A stretch of 64,000 bases of DNA from Fasciolopsis buskii. Taxonomy: Eukaryota > Platyhelminthes > Trematoda > Plagiorchiida > Fasciolidae. The notes under the pieces were generated by a model. That model saw nothing but the letters and a program-made list of their open reading frames with translations. It searched no databases and was not told the origin of the DNA. Below are positions 12,251-22,800 of this stretch, one piece after another. The stretch covers positions 281,972 to 345,971 of the forward strand of contig LUCM01001942.1 in assembly GCA_008360955.1 (NCBI GenBank), in the 5' to 3' direction. The position numbers were made by a program, and so were the translations under genes. The first letter of the stretch is position 1; every line of letters starts with the position of its first letter.

Positions 12251-14083
12251 TTTCCATTCAAACATAACATCGAAAACTGACTCTGTCTTTGAAAAGCACT
12301 CGATTACTATGGATATTTGTTCATGAGTTCAGTCATAGATGTGGCGCCTCCTGTAATATTAACTGTGCGTGGTGGTCTAAGCCTCAAGCAAATGGGTCGA
12401 TTTTTTCTAATTCCCGTATATCAGGTACCTGGAACGATTTCATGTTGGTATTCCGGTAGCACCTATTGAGGAGATGCGACCGTTAACTTTAATCTTCGAA
12501 ACATTCACCTGTGTATCTTTAGAAGAGGGACGAGGTGACTCCTACAACGACAATGAGAGCGCCGCCGCAGTTCATATATGATCAATTTAGAGCAAAAGGA
12601 ACGATGCAGGGCTACATGGATGCGTAAATTAGAATTATTCATCCCTTCCACAGCATGACAGAAAATGGATCCAAAGCTATCAGCGGTACTGTTACTACGG
12701 TTCTCTTTCCGAGGAGCGGGGAAACGATATTAAAATAGAAACAAGCTACTTGTAAAGGTAGAATGAAAAGAAAAAACTACCAATCGACTAAAGGGCCAAT
12801 GTTTGTCCGCAGCCAGTAATAATCGCTTTGAGAATTCTGGTGGAAAACAGTTTTCTTTTCATGATTACCGAAGTTCACGGACTTGAACCACACTGCGATC
12901 AAGATTATGCTGATGGGAAAGTGGAGTTTGTACAAGGCATTGACAAAGTCTGGGATGAAAAGCCAACACCATTAGTCGACCGACAAACTGGCTGATAGCA
13001 TGATAAAATGTTTAAAGTTGCTATAGGCACTTGTATATTATGTCGTCAGAGTTTTCGTAACTCTTCGTTAGACCTATTTCTTTACTGTGGGATTCCCGTG
13101 TTCATCGTACGAGTGGGTACGATTAAAGTTGACGCGGAAGTAACTTCGCTCAGAGCGGCCATATTTTTAAAGCCATATATATATATATAAAGGGAGAAAG
13201 AGAGAGAGAGATATTGCCAATTCAGGTGCATTCAAAAACTTCCCTTTTCTTACGATTCTACCACTTTTGGGGTAAAAAGAAGAATCAGCAAAAGGCCGTA
13301 ACTTTGTCTGTAGGTTTCCCTAATTTTACTAGTTCGTGAACTGTCTAAAGGCTTTTTTCAGAACTATCCTGCCTTGGGTGTTCGGGTAAACGCGTTGGAA
13401 CTTGCAAAAATTAAAATCTTGCTGGAGGATGAAAAGTTCCAGAAGCACTTTTGGAAGAATCATACGCGAATAATCTTAGTTCAGATTCATTAACGATGCC
13501 AAGTTGGCCTGTCCAACAGAAAAAATTACTTTATCGAGTAATCTAATCACGATTATGTTGCAATTATAGGATGGAGGGTATTTTGTTTTAGGTGCAATCG
13601 ATCATGGACGGAAATATTTTCGTTTTGGAAGTATTTTGATTTGCATCAAAGTTGACCTTGCGTCAACGTTCTTTAAACGAGCTTCGTTAATCATCTACGT
13701 TATTATCGTGACGACGAAACGATGATTGAGAAACAGTAAAATCTTTTAATGCATCACCGTCGAAGATAAGGAATTGATTTCGAAACATGGGTCTATTTAA
13801 AATTTTATTATTGAACTTTTCCAGCTTTTTAAACGGAATGAGCGTCATATTAAAGGAATAAATCATGTCAGGCGCATGTTTTTCATGGAGGAAGTTAATT
13901 AAATCTAAAATTTATCATCTTAAAATTTCAAAACTAAAATTTTCTTTCCTAATGTTACTCTAGATTATTGCAGAAATTTTATATATCACATTCCAGGTAA
14001 AACTGAACAATATTTAAACGCTTCAAGTTTCACCGGATGTGCAGTATGAATTAATCCGATAACAAATCGGGGAATATGGTTAC
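12251..14083. other. Stretch without genes; AT/GA microsatellite inside
   Basis: No coding frames with splice borders and no recognisable element motifs were found. The microsatellite at 13174-13212 is entered separately. Confidence 0.5.
13174..13212. repeat. Compound (AT)n / (GA)n microsatellite
   Basis: A run of AT dinucleotides (13174-13189) is followed directly by a purine run of GA repeats (to 13212). Confidence 0.9.
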
Positions 14084-14164
14084 CTTGTGCAATAGCAGAA
14101 AATGCTGAGCGTCTCTGTCTAAGGCCCCTTTTATTTTTCGGTGAATGAATTGCATGTGATAACC
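14084..14164 (-). CDS. Possible 81-nt exon with dibasic processing site
   Basis: A strong acceptor (TTGTAGTTGTTTTTAG|GG) opens a 27-codon frame in phase 1, which closes at CACAAG|GTAACC, also in phase 1. The peptide is basic and carries RQRR followed by S, which matches a furin-type cleavage motif. The phase symmetry matches the Ig-like exons upstream, so it could be a linker or an alternative exon of that series. The frame is short, so chance cannot be excluded. It lies after a candidate terminal exon at 15.2 kb, so it would need to belong to another gene or a longer isoform. Confidence 0.27.
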
Positions 14165-14191
14165 CTAAAAACAACTACAAAATGAACATTT

Positions 14192-15183
14192 CTACAAGGA
14201 ACTTCTCCAGCAAACTAGTCCCACTTTCTTATACCAATCCAAGTTGACCACTCTCATACGAATAAAATTAGGAAATCCTAACCAGTGGATTAAAGCCGAA
14301 TGGATTCGAGAGAGGTCATTTCGTCGCTGTGGTGACGCAGATATTCTGTCCGTTTCACGAAAGTACCCAGTATAAAAGATGGCCGTATTTTTAAAAGAAT
14401 CTCCCAGTCTCACTCTATAAGAAACCGGTAAACCTTTTATCCTGAGTAGAGTGATTCCCTTTCAATCTGACGTTTCATATAACATCCAATCCCGGCCTCA
14501 TTCTTGATTCTATCAAAAATGTTTCGCTTCGTCCAGTGATAATAAAACGAGATACCTAACCAGTTGTAAAGCTTCTTGGAGTATAAAGCAAGTAAAAGAA
14601 ATTTTATCTTGGAGTTGCTGGGCTCCAAATCGAAATGAACAAATTCTTAGTGAACGATAGTGGTGGGCCCATCCATTGTCACCATTTATTCACGCTGGGT
14701 TCCTAGCAACATAAGCGTCGAACTGTTGGGAATTAATCTCATTTTGTTATTCCTTAGAAGCGTGTTATGCATCATGGGTGAGGTACACGCTGGTCGATGA
14801 AATGAGATGTCGACTAAATCCCTAACCTATTTGCTCAATAGATAACTCCGAAGTCAAAATATTCTCCAATTCCCGTTGAATAAAAAGAATACAAATTCAA
14901 CTATTTGCTTCCCCATAATGTTTCGAAACCAATAGAAGTTAGTGAATTTTGTGTTGCATTTTTTCGTTTTTATTTCGCCACGATTCTTTCTGACTGTCTG
15001 AGTTCTACGTGTAAGCGATGCTGAAGCATTGACACATTGCAGGGTGTAATTCACCTGCGTTCTCGTCACAAGGTGTTTGTCTCGACATAACCTAACAATT
15101 TTTTTAATCGACCAAATGACTAGATGAATTTTTGTTCATCCCAGAATTTTATTTACTACATCAGCTGTCAGAAGTTCATTTGT
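14192..15183. other. Minus-strand open frames, origin unknown
   Basis: Adjacent minus-strand frames at 14628-14437 and 14413-14192 have protein-like composition. They share a W-L-G-[IF] patch (NWLGISFYYHW and HWLGFPNFIR), as if they were broken pieces of one or two related sequences. I recognise neither. The frame 15069-14854 contains an NYTLQCVNAS stretch resembling an Ig F strand but has no usable donor. Confidence 0.3.
15148..15153 (-). promoter_or_regulatory. Candidate polyadenylation signal AATAAA
   Basis: AATAAA on the minus strand begins 31 nt downstream of the TGA-type stop at 15184. That is a suitable place for the 3' end of the Ig-like transcript whose candidate last exon is 15290-15184. 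Confidence 0.45.
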
Positions 15184-15290
15184 TCATATTTCTTCACAAA
15201 TTGAATCAGAATTGACTCTGTCTGACCCATTTGAGTAAGGCCTGTCATTTGACCGCGGAAAATCGCTATCCCATATAACATTAATACTCG
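15184..15290 (-). CDS. Candidate last exon of an Ig-like gene
   Basis: The acceptor TACTGACACCGCAG|CG opens a phase-1 frame that matches the phase-1 donor of the Ig exon at 15776-15519. It runs 34 codons to a stop at 15184. The tail is hydrophilic and acidic at its end (SDRVNSDSICEEI) and has no membrane segment. If this is right, the product is secreted or anchored by other means. An AATAAA follows 31 nt after the stop. The phase match, acceptor and polyA signal agree, but a short exon can arise by chance. An alternative is that splicing proceeds past this point to exons nearer 8 kb. Confidence 0.48.
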
Positions 15291-15518
15291 CTGCGGTGTC
15301 AGTAAAACCTTGCTTCATCACATGAATGCCAAATAAATATATATTTGCCTTTTTTTTCATTTTCATTTAGTCATAAAGAAAATTGGCAAACTTCTGCCAG
15401 ATTTGACAACAACGACAACAATAACCCCTCCCCTCTCCTCCACACCTCCCTCCAGTCCCTAACATGGGAACCCAAAATGTTCACGATAAGTTAAAATTGA
15501 AATCCTATTGTGCATTAC

Positions 15519-15776
15519 CTGCGACATGAATACTTCGTGTGATCACTCTTTTGCCCGTGCTCGGAGGGAAAAAGTAACACTTCACCTCATACTGACCGGG
15601 GATAAAATCCTCGAATGATAGAACGACGTAACGAATTTGCGGTTCAAATCCATCCGGATAGTCCACAATGATCATGTACGGTTGAAAACGCGGATCATTC
15701 GTTGGAGTTTTGCAAGTCATATTCTCATGTTGCCAAAAAACCGTTCGATCCGGGTCGAAAGAAATTTGCAAAGCAC
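15519..15776 (-). CDS. Immunoglobulin-like domain exon
   Basis: This 258-nt internal exon begins in phase 1 after CTTATTTATAG and ends in phase 1 at GTCGCAG|GTAATG. It encodes one Ig-like domain. The B-strand cysteine is in WQHENMTCKTP and the F-strand cysteine in PGQYEVKCYFF, 45 residues apart. Hydrophobic strands lie between them (YMIIVDYPDG, IRYVVLSFED). The core tryptophan normally found after the first cysteine is absent, so this is a divergent Ig fold. The sequence is well formed, with no stops or frameshifts. It sits immediately upstream on the minus strand of the candidate terminal exon at 15290, and 2.5 kb downstream of the Ig exon at 18571-18293, so these three may be consecutive exons. 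An RTE LINE on the opposite strand starts 170 bp away. Confidence 0.75.
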
Positions 15777-15949
15777 CTATAAATAAGGGAATCATTCAAA
15801 TGGAAAGGATAACTAGAAGAAGGTTGTGTTGGTTGGTGAAAAGTACGCTTTATTTGTTGCACGTGCATGTGCACTTGTTGACGATTGTAACAGTATTTTT
15901 AGCCCCTCCGTCAATAGAATGAGCATAAAAGTTATTGGTAAACAAGAAC

Positions 15950-17100
15950 TGGAATAATTTTCATAGATGTGTATGCTTTCCTTGATCCTGAAGTAGCCTT
16001 TCACTCATTCGATCGGGTAATCCGGTGGCGCTGCCCCTCACTGAAGAGTGTGCCACTGAAATTCACCTCACTTTTCCAGCCTCTGCATTTGAACACTCGA
16101 ACCCGAGTTCGTGGTTATGATGTTTCATCCGAGTGCACCGTGAGAAGTGGGTTGACTCTTTTCACCCTTTCTTTTCAATCGTTTTTCTCTGAATTCATGA
16201 GAGAGATACCCCTACACTCTAATGAGAGTATTATCATTGATATTTGCTTAGACAAGAAACAGGCTGATTTAGGATATGCGGATTATATTGCGCTACTCAG
16301 CGCCAATCGAATTACGTTGTAGGTAATTCTCGGTCGCCTGAACGCCATTGTGGATATGGTTGAGGTGTGCTTTGCACCTTATAGAACTGGACTGCTTCAA
16401 AGCTAAACCTCTTTCTTGCAGCGGAACAAGTAGGTGAGGTGGATAAACTTAATCACTTGGATAGCTGTATTTCACGTGGTGATCGTATATCGGATGGAAT
16501 GTCTTGGTGCACACAGACGGCCCTATTTACTTTCATTAAGTTTGACATCAGTGGCTTCACCGTGACCTCCCGTTATGGTTCAAAGGTATAGAATGTGGAG
16601 TTGCAGTGAATTCAGTGCTGCTGTACGGCTTCGAAACATGTGTTTGAACACTGTTGCCTTCATCATGTTAATAGGATATGGTGGAAGAGTCTGTCAGTGA
16701 CTCGGACGTTAGGCGTAAGTTAGTGAGTCCTAAGGTTCAATCCTCAGAATAGGGACTTACTTTGAGCCTATCCACAAAATAACTGAATCTTAATTTGCTG
16801 CTTTCCGAGCAGTGTTCCTTGCAAGATAGGCGGAGATGGACACGAGAAAAAAAATAGGGAAACCTTCACCAGGGGACTGGCTGGCTGGTGTAGGTGTACT
16901 TAGACTCCCTGGTTGAAATCCACGGTTTGCGCCCAAGGAAATGTTGGAGGCAGTGTATGTTACCGTTCATTGTCGCCGTTAGTGGTGGTCCTGTGTTTGA
17001 GACACTGTCTTCCCTGGGCAATCGTTGAATTTATTATCTTACAATCGATAGTCCTCTTCTCCTTGATCTCTTCTCTTCTGAATTGATGATGTTGTAAGCA
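15950..17100 (+). mobile_element. RTE-like LINE remnant (RT and C-terminal part)
   Basis: The plus frame 15969-16322 is RT. PEVAFHSFDRVIRWRCPSLK corresponds to the KAAFDSVDR..LWRCLSLK block. RTRVRGYDVSSECTVRSGL follows, and the catalytic box appears as DLGYADYIALLS, with the second catalytic Asp replaced by Tyr. Past a frameshift, 16440-16560 gives NHLDSCISRGDRISDGMS, the thumb motif of this family. 16600-16720 gives YGFET- and RIWW-type motifs in shifting frames. The copy is dead. It lies in the same interval as, but antisense to, the Ig-like exons at 18.5 and 15.8 kb, so it is probably intronic. Confidence 0.9.
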
Positions 17101-17726
17101 CAGTCGTTAAAAATGTACAACTGACGTGAGCTTAGCATACGTCGTTCCGAGTCTACTCCAAGTTCTCCTAATCGAATTCTTTGTAAAATTCTCAAACATA
17201 CATACAGTTGTTGTTAAACTAGATGTACGATCCCGGGAATGTGAAATACAGCCAAAAAACGGAGAGCTTTGTTTACATTAGGATCGCACATCATGTATGT
17301 ATTCTTTTCTGCAGCACGTATAGCAGCGCAGTCAAACCGTTTTGAACACTACTTTTTGCTATTACCGCAGAGGATGATAAGTGGATGGCAAGTGAGAGAG
17401 GAGGAAAGGAAAATTCAGAGCATCACGACTGAGAAAAGCTTAAACTTAAATGACTTAAATGTGTGCTTCCGGAAGCACACGACCGGTTTCGCATTTATTG
17501 TCACCCGTTAGGTATGCGCACCCGATACTCATACGTCCAAACATCCTTATATTTGTGCACTCCGAAATGGTATATTGCACCAGAATCTAATTTGTGGGAC
17601 CAGGAATGGGCCTGGCAACTCTGCGTTGGAAACGACACAGAAAAACCGCGGGCGGCAATAAAAGCAAAATCGATCGTGTGTGCTTCCAGGGAATTTCCTT
17701 CATTCATCCAGTTGCCTCTTTATGTG

Positions 17727-17757
<31 letters not shown>

Positions 17758-18292
17758 GACAGAGGGATTGAGTTACTCGGCATGTCAGTGGGTCACATGG
17801 TTATTTAAAAACCAACACCTCACCCGCATGTCCGTGTGAATTAGGCGCAGCGCTGCAGTCCTCAGATAAAAAAGTCATGCTTCTTTGATCCCATTTGTCG
17901 GTTGACATACAAATTTATCATTGAAATGGGGCAACCGAGATAGGAAAGTAATGAGATTTCTAGGGATATTGCGAAGGTAAGACTGATGAGAATAGTAACT
18001 GATGGTGTTGATTTTAATCAACTCGTCATTCGTCTTAAAAATTGTGTTACAAACTCTGGGTCATTAATCTTTACATTATCATATCGCGAGTCTAAATAAA
18101 TCAGAACAGCAAATGATCGACTTTGGGAGGGAAACTCGTTCTGCACGGCACAACAAGCGTTCAGCGACGAACATTCTAATGGACTACCTTCGAGAGATGC
18201 GGAAAATTGACAGTTGATTCATTGACCGACTTCACATCCTAACAGAGTGAAAAATCGATAATGGTGTCTGGAAGAATCACTCATTCACTCAC
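17101..18292. other. Stretch without genes; (TA)n tract inside
   Basis: Only short overlapping frames on both strands around 17463-17839 are present, with no splice support. It is probably intron between Ig-like exons. Confidence 0.5.
17731..17757. repeat. (TA)n microsatellite
   Basis: An uninterrupted TA dinucleotide run of about 27 bp. Confidence 0.95.
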
Positions 18293-18571
18293 TTGTAATA
18301 TGCGTGAAAAACTCTTCTCGTTGGTAGGATACTACCTCACCCAAATAAGTCAAGGTAGCCACGCATCTCATTAGTAAACGTTGTGACTCGTAGTTCAGCG
18401 ATGGCCATGATACTGAAGCGCCCGAAATTCGCCAAAATGTTGTAAAGCTCAATAGTACGTGTACAGCTCGTTCCTCGTGCTCCAGGGGCATACCGTCCGA
18501 GACGCAAGTGGTTTCTTCGTCAAAATATTGTAAGCGATCAAGTGGTTCAAAACGGATATTTTTTATCGTAC
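18293..18571 (-). CDS. Immunoglobulin-like domain exon
   Basis: This 279-nt internal exon has an excellent pyrimidine-rich acceptor (CCCACCTCCTGGGACAG|GT, phase 1) and a donor ATTACAA|GTGAGT (phase 1). It encodes one Ig-like domain. The B-strand cysteine is in EETTCVSDG and a tryptophan in TTFWRISG. A second tryptophan in SVSWPSLNYES precedes the F-strand cysteine in RLLMRCVATL, 47 residues after the first. A G-strand-like end (EEFFTHIT) runs up to the donor. The open frame is clean. It is in the same orientation and phase as the exons at 28.2, 15.8 and 8.1 kb, which supports one gene or a family. I see no closer named family, so the function is unknown beyond probable extracellular adhesion or recognition. 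Confidence 0.78.
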
Positions 18572-19043
18572 CTGTCCCAGGAGGTGGGAATGTGAGAGGT
18601 GAGATAAACAGACAGGGGAAATTATATTGAACACAGTAGTGAGTAGATTGTTTGTGAGCCCAGTATAACAGACGGTTGCAATTATTCTGCGCAGGGAATT
18701 GCCTATTTTATAGATGCAAGCATTTGCGAAGCCTGGTCTCTATAACTGTTCAAACGGTCCAGCAGAACAAACTGAGAATAACACCAAGTCGAGAACAGCG
18801 CTCATAACAGCACACTGAAGCTTCATTCTCATTCCTGGCTCCTAGGTGGCTTAAACATGCGCAGCATTGCTTTCATAACTTCAAAACATCCGTTGGACTG
18901 AAGATCAAAACAGCAGGGGAAGGTAAGCAAGAAATACTGATCGAGAAAGACAGGATGTCCGACAGGTCACGCCGTTAGTCTGGATCAAATAGGCAAATTT
19001 ATCGGTGCCTGGCATGACTTGGAATTCCTCGAACTTTCCTAAG

Positions 19044-19219
19044 CTACTGTGGTGAGCTGGCGGGGCTAGCCCCATGAATTTTACATTTGAAAGATTGGGT
19101 AAATTTGGAGTTCATGACAAGAATAAAACCAGAATTATTTACATCAAATCTGTGTGATGGTAACTGTGTTTTACCAAATGATTTTCTTTTGCTTTCTTCA
19201 GGTCTGATCGACGTCGCTC
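19044..19219 (-). CDS. Possible partial or decayed Ig-like exon
   Basis: An acceptor CACTGGGCCATAG|GA opens a phase-1 frame 650 bp upstream of the exon at 18571. It contains SGFILVMNSKFTQSFKCKI, which resembles the E-F strand signature of the other Ig exons. The first cysteine is missing and there is no good donor: only a weak GTAAAA at the cysteine codon. The frame then stops at 19044. It could be a decayed duplicate exon, or chance. It abuts an RTE remnant at 19.3 kb. Confidence 0.3.
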
Positions 19220-19299
19220 CTATGGCCCAGTGTTCAGAGTAGAAGTTTGGCAATTAAAAGATCACCATTTTACATATGATTCGCAAAATCAAATTTCGG

Positions 19300-19870
19300 A
19301 TGTCAGAACCTCAATGTCTTTTTATTGTCTGGAAGTTATGTTGGTCATCCCATCGAACTGCCCGATTATAATCATAAAATTGCCTCGGGTTGGTAACTGT
19401 CAGTCTGGCTTTCTGTATACTTGAAGACAATTCATCCGATATATGACCGTCACGTGAGATACAGCTGCCCAAGTGACTAAATCTATTCGCCCTTGCAAGA
19501 CCCAAGGCTCAGCTTTGAGCCAACACAGTCCTTTAACAACATTTTACTCTTCGCAGTTCCAAAACGCGACCAAACAAGATAACTCAAGGTAAATGACAAC
19601 TTACTGTGACCTTCAATCAGTAAAACAACACCCGCGTATTTTGAGTAAATATCGGTGCCACTGTTTACACATGAGGATGGGACTATTTCTATAATTAATT
19701 TGATAACAAATTTGAAGAGAAAGGGTGGAAAAGGTCGATCCTAAAGAAAATTTACTTCTCGTGGCAAATTCGGGTGATGGATTGCCGTAGGCGCGAACTT
19801 GGTTTCAGCCGATCAAATGCAAAGATTGGACAATTGAATATACTTTAGCAATGACCTCACGAATGAAGTA
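19300..19870 (-). mobile_element. RTE-like LINE fragment
   Basis: The minus strand at about 19860-19700 gives QVRAYGNPSPEFATRS, the RT palm stretch before the GVRQGCPLSP motif of this family. The frame 19505-19311 gives RFSHLGSCISRDGHISDELS, then SIQKARLTVTN, the thumb motif. The middle of the RT is missing or scrambled. This is a short internal piece. Confidence 0.85.
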
Positions 19871-22800
19871 GTACATAGTTGTCAAAAGGAAGCGCGTCTT
19901 TCAAGTAAGTAGAATCTTTTGTGTCCCAAAATCTTTCAACCAGCAAAGATATGCGCAAAGCGATGCAATTAGGTCTTAGACTCAATTCGGGGACAACGAA
20001 TTTGATTAAGAGCAGACAGGTAATTCTAAACAAAATCACTCTACCGCTCTTCATAGATGAACGTTAGCCTCATCTATGTGATCCGATTTGGTAGATCGAC
20101 TGTTAGAAAAATTACCAAATTGGAAATGTTCTATTAGGCATTTTCTTTGAGAAAGAATGGACAAGTTTGATGATACAACGAGGAAACAACCGTTTGAATT
20201 CGAAAATTTGACTAGTCGTATCTAGCTTTTGAGCAACGTGTGTTGTAATCCAAAGGATGTGCTAATGAATATACGGTGGACTGGAGACAAGCGTATCTGA
20301 TTCCATTAGAACTTTCCTTATGTTTCAGCTCTCACATTGATTATTTCTGTATTGCTATCGGTGGATCGTGACTATTGCCTCGAATCCGCTTCGGTCAGAG
20401 GACGAAAAGAATAAAAACGTAAGCACTAACTAAACGAAAAGCCAAGCAAATGATGAAATGAAGCCAGGTGGAGCGCTACGAAAGTCGATGGGTTTTTTGA
20501 GTTGCGTGATTGGAAAGTTGTGCACATGAGGGCAGAGCTGCCTGCTACTGGGCACGTACCAGAGTTGCGGATAGCGTAACAGCTACCATCCAGATGGTTG
20601 GCCATGAATGAGGTGGGCCCAAGCTACCGAATAAACCGCCGTGGACAAGCAGCAGCTGCGTCGAGCGCGGGATGGGTTTTCGTCTGGTAAACGTTCCACT
20701 TAAAAATGCCACAAAAATCCGCCGGTGGCATTATGACGTAGTAAATGTGGCCACCCAACCAAATAAAGCTAATAGCCCTTGTCGTGTTCCATTGACCGGA
20801 GACGCAACTTGTTTGTCGTATCAGCCTACGCCACAAAAGATTGCAGTCTACATGCGGTCAAAGACACTTTCAATCAAACCTGCACGACTTGTCACACAGC
20901 AAAATGGGGTGACATCGTGATTTGGGCAGGGGAAACGAATGCTTGAGTAGGTCGACTGTCCTCGAATGAGGAGAATCTAGAACGTACCTTCGGTCTCGAT
21001 CCACTAAATTCTGAAAACAGAGGACGGCTGTCAGTTTTATGTTCCCACCATCCGTTGTTCCGCGCTAGTGCGAGCTTCAAATGTTCCACTCGCCGGTACG
21101 ACACTTGGCGCCCGCTCTCTTCGGGTCAGTGTTGGACCCAAGTCGATCACATCGCTACAAGCTGCGGATGGCGGGGATGTCTGCAAGACTAAAGGACATC
21201 CATCGAGTCTGACCATGAGTTAGGATGCACTAAGCTGTCCATGTGTTTTGGTGGGTGCTCAAAACGCATAGTGCAGCGTCAGTTATGTTGCGACGAGCCA
21301 CCTGAAACGATTAGCCTATCATTCTTTTGAAGAGCATTGGCTGAACACAGCTAAAATTGTTCCCTAGAGTCATTTATCAAAAAGAAATTGCATTCCGCTG
21401 GCTTAGTGAGTCTTTCCCAGGTATATATGTTAGCTGATATCTTCTTTGTCTTGTCGACATTCTCCTCTCGTTGTCCACATGGTCACAAACCGGGAGCGAT
21501 GGCTTCCCCTAAGTAATCAACCTCTGACAATACAACGGACTAATACTCGTTTGTCTTTTGTAGGCATTAATCAACACTTATCAAGATTCTATGGTAAACC
21601 CCACCGAGCTGACCATCACCGTGTCACATTTAGTTTTTTAATAGATCATCTGCTGTCTTGGTATCAGCAGGGAATATGTATTGTTGGTTTCGCGATTTCC
21701 GTGCCAGACAGTTTATGAATGGGAGAGAAAAGAGCTCCATGCTTCGAGCATTGTGTTACTCCGTTTGTACCGTCATTCAACCTGCATTCATAGCCGCCAA
21801 ATGGAATGGTAACCTTACAATTACTGAGAAATTAATTCATCAATTGTCAAGCTCCTCCCACTATGCTGAAAGACGGTAAAAAGTAACTTGTCAAATCGAA
21901 GGCTCCCCAAAAGTCGAAGAAACAGCTCTCAATCTCTCTGCCTCAATTTATACTTCGGACAAACCCTTACTTCTTGGGATTCAGAATCCGATTACAAAGC
22001 GCACAAAGGAAGGGTTGGTAGTGAGTACCGCCTGGTAACACTGCTATGAGGTATGCGCTCCAATCAATCAATTCTGCTCTTATATCGCTATTGTGTGTCC
22101 CACTGACTCATACGAGAACAAACAATGCGAACCGGAGCAAAAGGTCATTTTATTAAAGGAAAATATGGCCTATTCATAGGCTTTTCTCCCTCCGTATTTG
22201 AGCCTGTGACTGCCATTACTTCAACCATTTTTCCGGTCACGTTTTTTGTTGGTCCGTTTTATTGTCGAATCCTGACCGATCATACTGAGTGCTTAGCATA
22301 ATCCACGATGTGATCTCAGTTTGTATATTCCGTACTGCTTCGCTCCAGTCACGCCAATGTCAGCTGGCAGCTGGTAGCAGGCGCGACAACATGGTCTCGA
22401 TCTGGTCTCGCCGTCTTTACTCGTCTGTTGCCCAACGCCATGGGATCGCATCCACGCGTGTGCATTGATTGCGATTTGTCTAGTTTGTTTCATCATCTCG
22501 CAACCAGCGATGAGACAGTTCTACCAGACTCAGGCTGGGTGTAGATTGAGCTCCCGTATTCTCACAGTTGGTTCTCCATTTCGCCTTCTTGGTACTTCTA
22601 CTGCGCCGATATTAGACTAACTGTCCAATACTTTTACACATGTTATCTGAATCCTGACCGGCTAGCTCTAATTACGCCCTGCTTCTTGTGCAGTCAACGT
22701 AAGGCGCTGTGGAAGGTAGTAAGTCGGTCCCCCGAACAGATCCCGGTTAAATTTGTTTGTGCATTCAAGATACGTCCTCAGAGAACGATATCAGGGTTTC

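Noticed and set aside
16725..16745. GGTTCAATCC resembling a tRNA B box
   Set aside because: It lies inside the RTE remnant and there is no A box or cloverleaf around it.
17463..17839. Overlapping open frames on both strands around the (TA)n tract
   Set aside because: No domain or splice support; mutual shadows in otherwise non-coding sequence.
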